A stretch of 64,000 bases of DNA from Candidatus Ruthia sp. Plio_17_S18 (GCA_021730105.1 CP072538.1:806001-870000); one strand, 5' to 3'; positions 27,808-37,790 are shown, counted from the stretch's first letter. Made by a program: numbers and translations. Notes: generated by a model not told the origin, from the letters alone.

Positions 27808-28321
27808 ATTTTTAGCCCTTGGGCTTGTTTTGCTATTAATGACAGGTTGTTTTTCTCCTCAACAAGAAGTTATTATTGTCGAAAAATCCATCAACTTACA
27901 AAATATTAGTCAACAAAAATTGACCAATACCAAGAGAATAAAACAAAAAATTGTTAAAAAGATAAGCAAAAAACCCAACAAATGGTCTGCTCCAGTTAAA
28001 GGTAACATCAGCAAAACCTTCTCAACAAGCAACAAACATTTGGGCTTGACTTTTGACACTAAAACTGGGCAGAATGTACGCGCTATTCGTGATGGTGAAG
28101 TGGTATATGTTGGCAATAAAATGAAAAGCCATGGCAAAATGATCATCATTCGCCACCCGTTTGGCTTTTACAGTTCATACACACAAAATAAAGACTTAAT
28201 AGTGGAAAATGGTGATGCCGTTACCAAAGGGCAAATAATTGCCATCACTAGCAAAATACCGTTTTACTTTGAAATGAAAAAGTTTACACAACCAATTAAC
28301 CCGATTAAGTATCTGAAATAA
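27797..28321 (+). CDS. lipoprotein with degenerate LytM (M23) domain, NlpD-like
   Basis: From the ATG at 27797 (MPVKFLALGLVLLLMTGC) this is a lipoprotein with lipobox LMTGC, a basic linker, and a LytM domain beginning WSAPVKGNISKTFSTSNKHL. Catalytic M23 enzymes have HxxxD and HLH motifs. Here the first is HLGLTFD and the second is replaced by PFYFEMKK, so the zinc site is incomplete. It should be non-catalytic, like NlpD/EnvC activators of cell-wall amidases. I prefer 27797 over an ATG 27 bases upstream because it gives a proper signal peptide. Confidence 0.78.
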   Translation: MPVKFLALGLVLLLMTGCFSPQQEVIIVEKSINLQNISQQKLTNTKRIKQKIVKKISKKPNKWSAPVKGNISKTFSTSNKHLGLTFDTKTGQNVRAIRDGEVVYVGNKMKSHGKMIIIRHPFGFYSSYTQNKDLIVENGDAVTKGQIIAITSKIPFYFEMKKFTQPINPIKYLK

Positions 28322-28350
28322 CAAACCAAAAGTTAGTTAAAATAAAACTC

Positions 28351-28599
28351 ATGAATGACTTTTTACAAAACATAACGCCCTATCAGTCCATTGGTGCTTT
28401 ATTCGTTGTTGCATTCACTGCGCACCTAACACTTGGCTTTATTTTAAACAGCATTGCTAAACATACCAGCAAAACTAAAAACCAATTAGATGACCATTTA
28501 ATCAAAGCAATATCATCACCACTTAAAGTGTTAATTTGGTTTGGCATGGTATTTCTATCAATTTAAGTATTGCACAAATTATTACCAAGCACAACGCTG
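28351..28599 (+). pseudogene. MscS-family mechanosensitive channel, internal deletion
   Basis: The first 71 codons (MNDFLQNITPYQSIGALFVV onward, ending STSPL-like text LKVLIWFGMVFLSI) resemble the N-terminal spans of a YnaI/MscS-type channel. In another frame directly after, the sequence reads IAQIITKHNAEIAYPTQTLY and ends IQK, the typical MscS C-terminus. About 200-250 residues of the middle are missing, so a large deletion fused the two ends out of frame. The channel is lost. Confidence 0.78.
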
Positions 28600-28646
28600 A
28601 GATTGCCTACCCCACCCAAACCTTGTACATTCAGAAATAAAAATTT

Positions 28647-29981
28647 ATGCAAAAATTATACATTCGTACTTTTGGATGCCAGATGAATGAATACGATTCT
28701 AATAAAATGGCCGATGTACTTAAACATTCCCATGGTTTGGCGCTAACTGATGATGCAACTAGTGCCGATGTGCTACTGCTTAATACCTGCTCAATTCGTG
28801 AAAAGGCCCAAGAAAAACTATTCCATCAACTCGGTCGTTGGCGCAAATTAAAAGAAAATAATCCTAATTTAATCATTGGCGTGGGTGGCTGTGTTGCCTC
28901 ACAAGAAGGTGAGTTAATTCTTAAACGCGTCCCTTATGTGGATATTATTTTTGGTCCACAAACCTTGCATAGATTACCAAGTATGCTCAACGAAGTTTTA
29001 ACACCCACGCCTGGCATGGGTGTTAAAACATCAATTGACATCTCTTTTCCAGAAATTGAAAAGTTTGACCATCTGCCGAAGCCAGAAACCAACGCCGTTA
29101 CAGCTTGTGTCTCAATTATGGAAGGCTGTAGCAAATATTGTACATTTTGTGTTGTGCCTTATACACGCGGTGAAGAAGTATCACGCCCGTTTGATAATGT
29201 CATCAATGAAGTTAAAATTTTAGCCAACCAAGGTGTTAGGGAAATTAACCTGCTTGGGCAAAATGTCAATGCCTATCAAGGTTTGATGGACGATGGAGAG
29301 ATGGCTGATTTGGCACTATTAATTAACATCGTAGCTCAAATCGATGGTATTAAACGCATTCGCTATACCACCTCACACCCAACTCAATTTAACGACAGTT
29401 TAATCGAGGCTTACATGGAGGTGCCAGAATTGGCTTCACACTTACACTTACCCATTCAAAGTGGTTCTGACAAAATTCTCAGACTAATGAAGCGTGGACA
29501 CATGACCATTGAATATAAATCAAAAATTAGAAAATTACGTAAAATTCGTCCAGATATCTCTATATCAAGTGATTTTATTATTGGTTTTCCAGGTGAAAAT
29601 GAGCAAGATTTTCTTGACACTATGGCACTGATTGATGAAATTGGCTTTGATAAATCATTTAGTTTTATCTATTCTGCTCGCCCTGGAACACCTGCTGCAA
29701 GTTATCCTGATGATGTCGATATGAGTGTTAAAAAACAGCGTCTAGCATTAGTACAAAAAGCAATAGACAAAAACACTGAACATATTTCTCAATCAATGGT
29801 CGGTAGTGTGCAAAAAGTATTGGTGGAGAATGTAGCCAAAAAAGGAAATCACTTATTTGGACGTACAGAAAATATGCGTAATACACACTTCAAAGGTGAC
29901 AAATCCCTGATTGGTCAAATTGTCAATGTAAAAATTACCCAAGGTCGTAGCAATTCTTTAGCGGGTGATTTACTCACCTAG
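28647..29981 (+). CDS. miaB: tRNA-2-methylthio-N6-isopentenyladenosine methylthiotransferase
   Basis: A 444-residue radical-SAM methylthiotransferase: N-terminal [20 protein letters not shown] and [12 protein letters not shown] cluster domain, radical-SAM motif [31 protein letters not shown], and a C-terminal TRAM domain. It modifies A37 of tRNAs reading UNN codons, using the i6A made by MiaA (encoded near 51.5 kb). The convergent gene overlaps by 12 bases. Confidence 0.97.
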   Translation: MQKLYIRTFGCQMNEYDSNKMADVLKHSHGLALTDDATSADVLLLNTCSIREKAQEKLFHQLGRWRKLKENNPNLIIGVGGCVASQEGELILKRVPYVDIIFGPQTLHRLPSMLNEVLTPTPGMGVKTSIDISFPEIEKFDHLPKPETNAVTACVSIMEGCSKYCTFCVVPYTRGEEVSRPFDNVINEVKILANQGVREINLLGQNVNAYQGLMDDGEMADLALLINIVAQIDGIKRIRYTTSHPTQFNDSLIEAYMEVPELASHLHLPIQSGSDKILRLMKRGHMTIEYKSKIRKLRKIRPDISISSDFIIGFPGENEQDFLDTMALIDEIGFDKSFSFIYSARPGTPAASYPDDVDMSVKKQRLALVQKAIDKNTEHISQSMVGSVQKVLVENVAKKGNHLFGRTENMRNTHFKGDKSLIGQIVNVKITQGRSNSLAGDLLT

Positions 29982-30437
29982 ATTGCGACTGGTTTCAAAA
30001 GGAAATAAGACCTTCCAAGTTTCTTTCTTTGTAATCACTGTTACATTGACAAGCCAATGCATTGTACTAAGCGAACACAAGGTGAGAAGTCCTTTGCCTT
30101 TAAAGTGATTTTTTTCTTGCTTTTGTAAGTAATAAGATGGCAAGTGGTGATTAATTTCAACCCCTTCAAAATTAATCATCACCTCATCTACATCAACACC
30201 CCTTATATAAGCATCAATAACAAATGGCTTGGCTTCTAGAATACCTCGTGGCAGTATATTAAGTTCTAATATTTGTCCTTTGCCAATTACCACTCGACAT
30301 AATGACTTTTCAATTTGACAATGTTCAACTTTAATCACATGAGTGATGGGATTTTGCACCAACCATTGATAAACATAACCAGTAAAAATTACCAGAATTA
30401 ATAACAGTAAACCAATGCTGAAAACTTTATTTTTCAA
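29970..30437 (-). CDS. hypothetical membrane-anchored protein beside SCO1
   Basis: A 155-residue protein with one N-terminal span (about 5-24) and a periplasmic beta-rich domain. Text such as [27 protein letters not shown] and [12 protein letters not shown] is reminiscent of FixH/YtkA-like domains seen with oxidase assembly genes, but I cannot assign it firmly. It overlaps SCO1 by 4 bases, so it likely serves cytochrome oxidase or copper delivery. Confidence 0.7.
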   Translation of the reverse strand: MKNKVFSIGLLLLILVIFTGYVYQWLVQNPITHVIKVEHCQIEKSLCRVVIGKGQILELNILPRGILEAKPFVIDAYIRGVDVDEVMINFEGVEINHHLPSYYLQKQEKNHFKGKGLLTLCSLSTMHWLVNVTVITKKETWKVLFPFETSRNLGE

Positions 30438-31144
30438 TAATTTTTGATGAGTAATTCAACGTCATCTGCCATTGTAATCGGATCGTGTGGGGCGGGAAAG
30501 CCCGCAAAAATTTGCCCATCCGGATTGAGTAGATAAATCCAAGCAGTATGATTAATCAAGTAGCCAGACTTTAGAGCGCCTTCTGGCAATGGCTCATCAT
30601 TTTTAAGCACTGTTGGCTTGCCATTTTTTGCATAAACTACTCGTTCATAATATGCACCAAAAGGTTTGATAAGCTGATTAATCTGTACTTGATCACCAGA
30701 CACACCTAAAAAGTCTTTATCAAAAAAAGTCAAATAAGTTTTTAACACACTCGGCGTGTCTCTAGCTGGGTCAAAAGTAATAGTAACAAGATTTGGCACA
30801 ATGTTTACACCTCTTTTAATCAAAGTGGATTTGAGTATTGACATATCCATTAACCCAGTAGGACATACGTCCGGACAGTGTGTATAAATAAAGGATAACA
30901 ACGTCCATTTTCCTTTAAAGTTATTGTTATCGAATTTATTGTTGTTATGGTCAATCAGCGAAAAAAAAGGTAATCCCTTATTAGGATTGTGAAGGATGTA
31001 AGAAACTTTAAGTTGTTTTGCTAAGTCTTGGTAATTTTTATTAAGACTGGTAAAATAAAATATCGCAATGATCAGTGCAACCACGCCAATACCACTAAGT
31101 AATTTATTATTCATAAGACTAAATATATGTTGATTGCTCACCAT
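30434..31144 (-). CDS. SCO1/SenC copper chaperone
   Basis: A 236-residue membrane-anchored thioredoxin-fold protein. The copper ligands are the CPDVC cysteines in FIYTHCPDVCPTGLMD and the distal histidine in INHTAWIYLLNPDG. N-terminal span about 17-30. It delivers copper to the CuA site of cytochrome oxidase. I keep the upstream ATG; a start at MNNKLLSG is possible. It is part of a copper cluster with PCuAC and DUF2946 genes. Confidence 0.93.
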   Translation of the reverse strand: MVSNQHIFSLMNNKLLSGIGVVALIIAIFYFTSLNKNYQDLAKQLKVSYILHNPNKGLPFFSLIDHNNNKFDNNNFKGKWTLLSFIYTHCPDVCPTGLMDMSILKSTLIKRGVNIVPNLVTITFDPARDTPSVLKTYLTFFDKDFLGVSGDQVQINQLIKPFGAYYERVVYAKNGKPTVLKNDEPLPEGALKSGYLINHTAWIYLLNPDGQIFAGFPAPHDPITMADDVELLIKNY

Positions 31145-31204
31145 ATTTCCTTAATTATATAAGATTTTAACTTTGTTGGCGTAATTACCAAGAAAGGGTT
31201 TTAA

Positions 31205-31629
31205 CTATAGCTCTGAAATAAGTTCTGAGTTTCCCATTTTTATGCCATCAATAAAATCAGCTTGCTCAAGCCCAACTGCTTTTGAGCATGCACTACATGC
31301 AACGACTATGCCACCATCTTTGATAAAGGCTTTAAGTAAATATTGAATAGATTTACCCTTGCGCCTCATCAAATCTTGAGTACTAGGCACTCGGCTCCTT
31401 ATCTGCCAAATAAATACCCCGGACATTTAACCAAATTGCCACTGGCTTATACCCGGCGCTTTAATACTTTTTGATGTGCAAACATAATTGCTTTGGTTGC
31501 CGCCCGAGTATTATCAGTGGTTAAATTAACGAATAAGCCACCTTTTAGGGTTTCTGCATGAGATACAGTAATAACATTTGTAATAAGAAAAAATGTTATT
31601 ACTTTAATAATCAAATTTAAACTTTTCAT
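31205..31629 (-). pseudogene. DsrE/DsrF-like periplasmic protein, frameshifted
   Basis: The first frame gives a signal peptide (NVITVSHA) and LKGGLFVNLTTDNTRAATKA. It breaks near 31450; KPVAIWLNVRGV lies in a second frame, and IKDGGIVVACSACSKAVGLE with FIDGIKMGNSELISEL is in a third. Together they form a DsrE-superfamily protein of the sulfur-oxidiser type with the CxxC (CSAC). Two frameshifts abolish it. A good AAGGAGGG ribosome site precedes the start. The family handles sulfur or sulfane groups. Confidence 0.82.
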
Positions 31630-31703
31630 GGATACCCTCCTTGCTGTGTTATTTTTAGACCTTTACATACATTAAGTAAAGGCCTTATTTGAATGTTTTT
31701 TTA

Positions 31704-32201
31704 CTAATACATCATACTATGGTGATTGCCTGTCATTTTCTTTCCATTTCTCACTTGAGCACGCACGGTTTTTGACAAGCCATTGTCAAAAACCAAGTCA
31801 ATCATCACTGTGTCACCCTTACGTAGTACTGACTCAGGACTGATCAACATAATATGCCAGCTGCCTGGTTTTAAATGTAGCTTGCCTTTGGCTGGAATTG
31901 GCATAAATTCCTGTTTAACCATTTTCATCATATCGCCTTGCACAACAGTTTTGTGCAATTCAATACGCTTATAGCCACTAACATTAACAGAAAGTAATTT
32001 AATATCATGGTTAGTATTATTATTAATTTGCATAAAAAGACCCAATGCTGGCGCATTAGGTGGTGCTGAACGCACCCATGGATCGTTTATCACAATTTCA
32101 GTTGCAGTATGGTTCGTGTGATGATTCTCCATCGCAGTGGATACATTTAAGATTGTTAGCATGGTGAATGTTAATATAAGTTTCTTTGTTTTATTAAACA
32201 T
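31704..32201 (-). CDS. periplasmic copper chaperone PCu(A)C
   Basis: A 165-residue exported protein (signal peptide ending STAMEN) of the DUF461 family. WVRSAPPNAPALGLFMQI, RIELHKTVVQGDMMKM and LKPGSWHIMLISPE supply the conserved His/Met copper ligands (H-Mx-M and H-M). The tail is His/Met-rich (NHHSMMY). It cooperates with SCO1 in loading CuA. Confidence 0.93.
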   Translation of the reverse strand: MFNKTKKLILTFTMLTILNVSTAMENHHTNHTATEIVINDPWVRSAPPNAPALGLFMQINNNTNHDIKLLSVNVSGYKRIELHKTVVQGDMMKMVKQEFMPIPAKGKLHLKPGSWHIMLISPESVLRKGDTVMIDLVFDNGLSKTVRAQVRNGKKMTGNHHSMMY

Positions 32202-32321
32202 GGTTTTCTTCCTTTTCTTAAGAGATTAAAGCTGTTGCTGTTATTCTGTTTCCAAATTAAAAACAGAATGAAAAAATATTCGCACTTGTGTCTAGTTAAG
32301 ACACAAAATACAAAGGTTTTA

Positions 32322-32717
32322 TTATGACATTAACTCAAGATAAGGCGGGGCGCGAATAGTCAAAAACCCTAACAGCATTTTTGACTGAACATTATTTTGA
32401 ATGATGATAGAGCTATATACATATTCATCTACAGAATCAAAATAATATTTTGTATTAGTATTTATAATATCCAATACGCTAATATTTAATAAACAATATG
32501 GACAGCTTAAGTCAACAGAATCTGTATCGTGCTGTTCATCATCCGAATTAATCCAAACTTGCTTATAACCCTGCATCGTACAAATTGTTAAAAACTTGCC
32601 ACTTTGTTTAAAATCAACAGTTAAGGAAAAAATTGTTGGAGAGAATAGTTGAAATAGTGCGACCAATATTACTACATAGATAGTGCGCACTATATTTTTC
32701 TTAGTATTAATCATCAC
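32322..32717 (-). CDS. DUF2946-family protein
   Basis: A 131-residue exported or anchored protein. After an N-terminal hydrophobic segment it has FLTICTMQGYKQVWINSD and a CPYC motif, matching the DUF2946 pattern (C-T-x2-G ... CPxC), with the C-terminus LGFLTIRAPPYLE. DUF2946 genes accompany copper genes; its product may bind copper through the cysteines. It heads the copper cluster. Confidence 0.72.
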   Translation of the reverse strand: MMINTKKNIVRTIYVVILVALFQLFSPTIFSLTVDFKQSGKFLTICTMQGYKQVWINSDDEQHDTDSVDLSCPYCLLNISVLDIINTNTKYYFDSVDEYVYSSIIIQNNVQSKMLLGFLTIRAPPYLELMS

Positions 32718-32836
32718 ATTTCATTCTACACTGCAATTTAGTAAAAAATTAAACATGTTTTTAATTATATAAAACCCTCTTTTATTGAATTAATGTCCAT
32801 CTAAAGGTGGTGGTTTTGAATGATAAAATATACACT

Positions 32837-33736
32837 ATGAATCTCTCTCTTGAAATTAACACAGAACAATTAGCCAACATTTGTGGCGCCTTCAATCAAC
32901 ACTTAGATACCATTGCAAACAGTTTAGATATTAATATTAGCAACAAAGGTGGGGATTTTAGTATTGTAGGAGATAACCAACATATAGCTGCTCGTGTGTT
33001 ACAAAATTTAGTGTGTTTGTCAAAAGATAATGCCATTGGGATACACGAGATAGAAATGACCATTAAAACCCATACACATAATAACTTGCCAGATAAGGTT
33101 GTTCATATTAAAACCAAGCGTAAATTGATTCATGTGCGTAATAAAAGCCAGCAAAACTATGTGAATGCCATTAAGAATAAAGACTGCACTTTTGGCATTG
33201 GTCCTGCAGGCACTGGCAAGACCTATCTTGCAGTAGCACGCGCCGTTGAAACGTTAGAAAGATCCGATGTGCGTCGACTGGTTTTAGTACTCCATGCATT
33301 TATGGGGTTTTTACCTGGTGATATGAATGAAAAAGTTGATCCTTATCTACGCTCTATTTATGATGCATTATATGAAATGATGGGCTTTGAAAAAGTCACA
33401 AAATTACTAGATAAAAACGTCATTGAAATTGCGACACTGGCATTTATGCGTGGCAGGACTTTAAATGAAGCATGTATTATTTTAGATGAGGCGCAAAACA
33501 CCGCCATAGAACAAATGAAAATGTTTTTAACCCGATTAGGATTTGGCTCAAAAATGGTCATTGCAGGTGATACCACTCAAAGTGATTTACACAAGCACAA
33601 TCAATCAGGCTTGTTGCACGCAATAAAAGTGCTAAAAAATGAACATAAAATTTCATTTTGTCATTTCGAATCACAAGATGTTGTTAGACATAAGTTAGTA
33701 CAACGCATTGTTTTGGCGTATGAAAAATTTGAATAA
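32837..33736 (+). CDS. ybeZ: PhoH-family ATPase (YbeZ) with altered conserved loop
   Basis: A 299-residue protein with Walker A GPAGTGKTYLA, Walker B ACIILDEAQNT and the C-terminal HFESQDVVRHKLVQRIV. In typical PhoH proteins the strand after Walker A reads about TRPAVEAGEKLGFLPGD. Here it is LVLVLHAFMGFLPGD, about five residues shorter with the RPxVExGEKLG portion lost, though the frame is kept. It may be impaired. Start taken at MNLSLEINTE. The usual next genes (ybeY, corC) are absent; mnmA overlaps the end. Confidence 0.88.
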   Translation: MNLSLEINTEQLANICGAFNQHLDTIANSLDINISNKGGDFSIVGDNQHIAARVLQNLVCLSKDNAIGIHEIEMTIKTHTHNNLPDKVVHIKTKRKLIHVRNKSQQNYVNAIKNKDCTFGIGPAGTGKTYLAVARAVETLERSDVRRLVLVLHAFMGFLPGDMNEKVDPYLRSIYDALYEMMGFEKVTKLLDKNVIEIATLAFMRGRTLNEACIILDEAQNTAIEQMKMFLTRLGFGSKMVIAGDTTQSDLHKHNQSGLLHAIKVLKNEHKISFCHFESQDVVRHKLVQRIVLAYEKFE

Positions 33737-34811
33737 AAATACTAAAATTATAGTTGGTCTATCAGGTGGGGTTGATTCCTCAGTGGCTACACTATTATTA
33801 CTTAAACAAGATTATCAGGTTGAAGCATTGTTTATGAAAAATTGGGAAGAAGATGACAAAGACGGGCATTGCAGCGCCGAGCAAGACTTATCCGATGCAC
33901 AAAAAGTAGCTGACAAACTTGACGTAAAATTGCACACTGTTAACTTTTCAACAGACTATTGGGACGATGTGTTTGCCCATTTTCTCAAAGAGCATAAAAA
34001 GGGTCGTACACCTAATCCTGATGTTTTATGCAATCAAAAAATAAAATTTAAAGCGTTTTTAGAACATGCGCTATCATTAGGTGCAGATAAAATTGCCACG
34101 GGGCATTATGCTCGTATTGCTGAAAAAAATGGCACTTATCAACTCAAAACGGGTTTGGATGATAGCAAAGACCAAAGTTATTTTTTGCATCTTTTAAACC
34201 AGTATCAACTCTCAAAAAGCTTATTTCCCTTGGGTGAGATTAATAAAATTGACGTGCGTAATATTGCCAAAAAAAATGGCCTTGTCACTGCTGACAAAAA
34301 AGACTCAACAGGTATTTGTTTTATTGGTGAGCGCAATTTTTCTGAGTTCTTGGCAACCTATCTACCAAAACAACAAGGTGATATTGTGGATGAACAAGGG
34401 CAGTTTATCAAACACCATCAAGGCTTGGCTTTTTATACCATAGGTCAACGCAAGGGTTTAGAAATTAGTGGTGGTTTTAGCAGCTCAGGCGAGCCTTGGT
34501 TTGTGGCAGATAAGTGTATTGAGCGTAACGAGCTGATGGTTGTACAAGGTGACCATGCACTGCTATACCACCAAACCTTAAATGCCACTAAACCTCATTG
34601 GATTAACACACCACCAACGTTACCACTGATATGTAGCGCCAAAATACGCTACCGCCAGCAATCACAATCTTGTATGATTAACCAAAATGATAACAAGCAA
34701 TTAAATGTTGTTTTTAAGCAACCTCAACGTGCAATTACCCCAGGGCAATCCATTGTTTTTTATGATTATGGAACTTGTCTTGGTGGTGCAATTATTGAGT
34801 TCAGACTATAA
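33720..34811 (+). CDS. mnmA: tRNA-specific 2-thiouridylase MnmA
   Basis: A 363-residue enzyme with the PP-loop GLSGGVDSSVA, the catalytic cysteines in PDVLCNQKIKF and DSTGICFIGERNF, and EQGQFIKHHQGLAFYTIGQR. It thiolates U34 of Lys, Glu and Gln tRNAs. It overlaps phoH by 17 bases if the ATG at 33720 is used, and overlaps the hflD start. Confidence 0.97.
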   Translation: MKNLNKNTKIIVGLSGGVDSSVATLLLLKQDYQVEALFMKNWEEDDKDGHCSAEQDLSDAQKVADKLDVKLHTVNFSTDYWDDVFAHFLKEHKKGRTPNPDVLCNQKIKFKAFLEHALSLGADKIATGHYARIAEKNGTYQLKTGLDDSKDQSYFLHLLNQYQLSKSLFPLGEINKIDVRNIAKKNGLVTADKKDSTGICFIGERNFSEFLATYLPKQQGDIVDEQGQFIKHHQGLAFYTIGQRKGLEISGGFSSSGEPWFVADKCIERNELMVVQGDHALLYHQTLNATKPHWINTPPTLPLICSAKIRYRQQSQSCMINQNDNKQLNVVFKQPQRAITPGQSIVFYDYGTCLGGAIIEFRL

Positions 34812-35425
34812 TGAATAAATTACGCGACCAAACCTTGGCACTGGCCAGTATATTACAAACCACAACACTGGTTGACCAACTTGCTTCAACAGGCACTTGT
34901 GATGCAAATAGCAATCAAGCCAGCTTAAAAAGTCTCATCACCAATAGCACCAAACTTGAAGAGGTGTTTAATCCTAGGCAAGATTTGTTGGTTGGTATCG
35001 CTGCATTAAAAGTTGTATTGGGTAATAAAACCAAACGCATACAACAAATCATCCTTTATGCATTAGCTTTAATCAATCTTGAAAAGAAATTGATGAAAAA
35101 CCAAACACTACTCAATCAAATCACTTTGGAAATTGGCTTGCTTAAGAATCAAGACTTTTTTGATATTTCTCATGCAAACTCAGTAGCACGCCTGGCTCAA
35201 CTTTATAAGTCAACCTTGGGTGGTTTAAGCCCTAGAATCATGGTCAATGGAGAACATATCTACTTGTCTAATAAACATACTGCAAATCACATTAGAGCGT
35301 TACTATTAGCAGGCATTCGGGCGGTATCTTTGTGGAAATCCCAAGGTGGTAAAACTTGGCATTTACTGTTTAATAAGCAAAAGATACTTAATTTGATTAG
35401 TTCATTAGAAGGATTGAATAAATAA
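34811..35425 (+). CDS. hflD: HflD-family protein
   Basis: A 204-residue membrane-associated protein starting MNKLRDQTLALASILQTTTL, with LKSLITNSTKLEEVF and a helical C-terminus including HIRALLLAGIRAVSLWKSQGG. Placement directly after mnmA is the standard gammaproteobacterial order. E. coli HflD influences lambda lysogeny by binding CII; its ordinary role is not known. Confidence 0.92.
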   Translation: MNKLRDQTLALASILQTTTLVDQLASTGTCDANSNQASLKSLITNSTKLEEVFNPRQDLLVGIAALKVVLGNKTKRIQQIILYALALINLEKKLMKNQTLLNQITLEIGLLKNQDFFDISHANSVARLAQLYKSTLGGLSPRIMVNGEHIYLSNKHTANHIRALLLAGIRAVSLWKSQGGKTWHLLFNKQKILNLISSLEGLNK

Positions 35426-35500
35426 TCCTAGTACTCTATATACTTTTGGCATTTAAAACTTTATAATGACGCCTTTAATTATTTTATACTTCTCTTAATA

Positions 35501-35761
35501 ATGGCCAATTCAGCAGGTTCTAGAAAACGCGCAAGACAAGCAGTTAAACGCAACAAACACAATTCACAAATTCTCGCTAAAGTTCGCACTTTTATTAAAA
35601 AAGTTACTTATGCTTTAGAAGCAGGCAACAAAGAACAAGCGCAAGATGGTTTTACCATCATGCAAAAGATGATTGACCAAGCAGTTAACAAAGGCTTAAT
35701 ACACAAAAACCAAGCGGCTAGAAAAAAATCACGCTTAAATGCACAAATTAAAGCCTTGTAA
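35501..35761 (+). CDS. rpsT: 30S ribosomal protein S20
   Basis: An 86-residue, very basic protein (ANSAGSRKRARQAVKRNKHN ... GLIHKNQAARKKSRLNAQIK) of normal S20 length. A rho-independent terminator follows 20 bases later. Confidence 0.97.
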   Translation: MANSAGSRKRARQAVKRNKHNSQILAKVRTFIKKVTYALEAGNKEQAQDGFTIMQKMIDQAVNKGLIHKNQAARKKSRLNAQIKAL

Positions 35762-35780
35762 AATTAGCATTTGCATTATT

Positions 35781-35808
35781 AAAAAACCATCTTTTGAGGG
35801 GTTTTTTG
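35781..35808 (+). terminator. terminator of rpsT
   Basis: AAAAAACC (35781-35788) pairs with GGTTTTTT (35800-35807) around an 11-base loop and ends in a T-run. Confidence 0.75.
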
Positions 35809-35915
35809 TATTCACGCCTTTACAACCATTCAAGGATTTTTAAAAAAAGCATGGTTTTTCACCAGACTAGTTATACTAACATCTCTCATAATTGTTTATT
35901 TTCTTAAATAGCAAC

Positions 35916-36398
35916 ATGATAAGCGAGTCTGACAAAGCATTATTTAGAAGTGTTGTTGAAAACAGCGCCGTTGTTAATAAAGACAAAACCACGTTTCAAG
36001 AACCGATCAAGAAAAAAGCCTTTAAAGCTTATACCTACATCACTCACGGCAGTTTATCTGGCTCAGATATAATCAATTATGCTCGAAATGGAGTTTCACC
36101 AAAAATTACCAAAAAAATGAAACAAGGCAATATCAGCCATGCACCAACCTTAGATTTACACGGCCAAACCACCATTCAAGCTTGTCAATCATTATCTGAG
36201 TTTATGCACTACCATCAGCATCAACAATTCATCCATATTATTCATGGTAAGGGTTACAATTCTGACCAAGGCGATAGTATTTTAAAAATCCAAGTGGTTA
36301 GTTTTTTGCATCAACATCCTGACGTATTGGCCTTTAATTCCTGCCCACCCAAAGATGGTGGCACAGGTGCAGTATTTGCCCTCTTAAAGCAAAACTAG
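35916..36398 (+). CDS. Smr-domain protein
   Basis: A 160-residue protein ending in a Smr domain: LDLHGQTTIQACQSLSEFM, IHIIHGKGYNS and FNSCPPKDGGTGAVFALLK. Smr domains have RNA or DNA nicking activity. The ATG at 35916 (MISESDKALF) is chosen over a TTG 24 bases earlier, because the family N-terminus is a short acidic/phenylalanine motif like DKALFRSVV. Confidence 0.9.
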   Translation: MISESDKALFRSVVENSAVVNKDKTTFQEPIKKKAFKAYTYITHGSLSGSDIINYARNGVSPKITKKMKQGNISHAPTLDLHGQTTIQACQSLSEFMHYHQHQQFIHIIHGKGYNSDQGDSILKIQVVSFLHQHPDVLAFNSCPPKDGGTGAVFALLKQN

Positions 36399-36401
36399 AT
36401 T

Positions 36402-37790
36402 ATGTTCAATATTGATGAAATTTACACAATCTCTAGTTTTTTGTCATTATGCAATAAGACCATTGAAAATAAGATTCCTACTTGTTGGCTACAAGGAGAA
36501 ATATCCAATTTAGCACGGCCCAGCATCAGGCCATTGGTACTTTTCCCTCAAAGACAGTAAAACCCAAGCGCGTTGCGCTTTATTTCGGCTCAATCAGCGC
36601 TATATTAAGTTTAACCTTGAAAATGGCATGAAAGTGTTGGTTCACGCCACACCTACTTTGTACGAGGCACGGGGTGATTTTCAGCTCATCATCCAACATC
36701 TTGAACCTATAGGTGTTGGTAATTTAAACCTTGCCTTTGAGCAACTAAAAAATAAACTTACTGATGAGGGCTTGTTTGACAACATTCATAAAAAATCACT
36801 GCCTAATATTATTAATACCATTGATGTTATTTCTTCATCAACAGGTGCTGTTATTCGAGATATTATTAAAGTATTGAACAAGCGCTATCCCTTTACTGAT
36901 ATTTTATTATTTGATTCAATGGTTCAAAGACAAGGCTCAGTGAAAAAACTTACAAACGCTTTAAATGCAGCTGACCAATCAGGCAAGTGTGATGTTATTA
37001 TTATTGCCAGAGGTGGTGGCTCATTAGAAGATTTATGGGCGTTTAATGAAGAAGTACTAGCAAGAGCAATCTTTAAAAGCAAGCACGCCAATTATTAGCG
37101 CAATTGGCCATGAAACAGACACCACAATTGCTGATATTCGCGCATCCACACCAAGTGCCACTGCCATGCTGGTCGTGCCTGATCGGCTAGAATTACTTGC
37201 CAATGCTAACAAGTTATACACACAACTACATCAATCTTATCAGCAAACTTTGTATGATTATCAATCTAGTCTTAATCATCTTAAATGAAGAATACCAAGA
37301 CCAAATAGGCAAATTGCTTTTTTAGTCAAAAGCTTGACCATGCAAGTATCAATCTTAACACCCATGTAAAATCAGCACTTGCCTTAAATAATGCCAAACT
37401 TAACTCGCTATTTGCCACCTTAAAACAACACTCACCTATTGAACCATTAAACATGACAAAGTTTTAAACCAAGTATCTTTTGCTCAGCTCAAACATCAAA
37501 TCAAGCAAATAATTAGTACCAATAATAGCACCCTTCATTTGGTAAATGAAAAACTGCGAAAGGCAATGACCACTTTGACTGATAAGCACAAAATCACATT
37601 ATCCATTCAAGCCAACTCGCTTCATCATCTATCACCACTTAATACACTTTCGCGAGGGTTTAGCATTACCACTAATGCAAAAAATCAAGTATTATCTTCA
37701 ACAACTGATATTAAAATCAACCAAACCATTACCACTCAATTAGCTGATGGAAAACTATACTCTAATTTTGAAAAAATTGAAGAAAATTAA
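36402..37790 (+). pseudogene. xseA: exonuclease VII large subunit, multiply frameshifted
   Basis: Starts at ATG 36402 as MFNIDEIYTISSFLSLCNKT and TCWLQGEISNLARPS. It shifts near 36525, then reads VHATPTLYEARGDFQLIIQH through VIIIARGGGSLEDLWAFNEE. It shifts again near 37085 ([20 protein letters not shown] in the next frame), hits stops near 37285-37465, and recovers for the C-terminal LNTLSRGFSITTNAKN to 37790. The pattern and order are those of XseA, but at least three disruptions destroy it. Exonuclease VII degrades single-stranded DNA. Confidence 0.93.
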
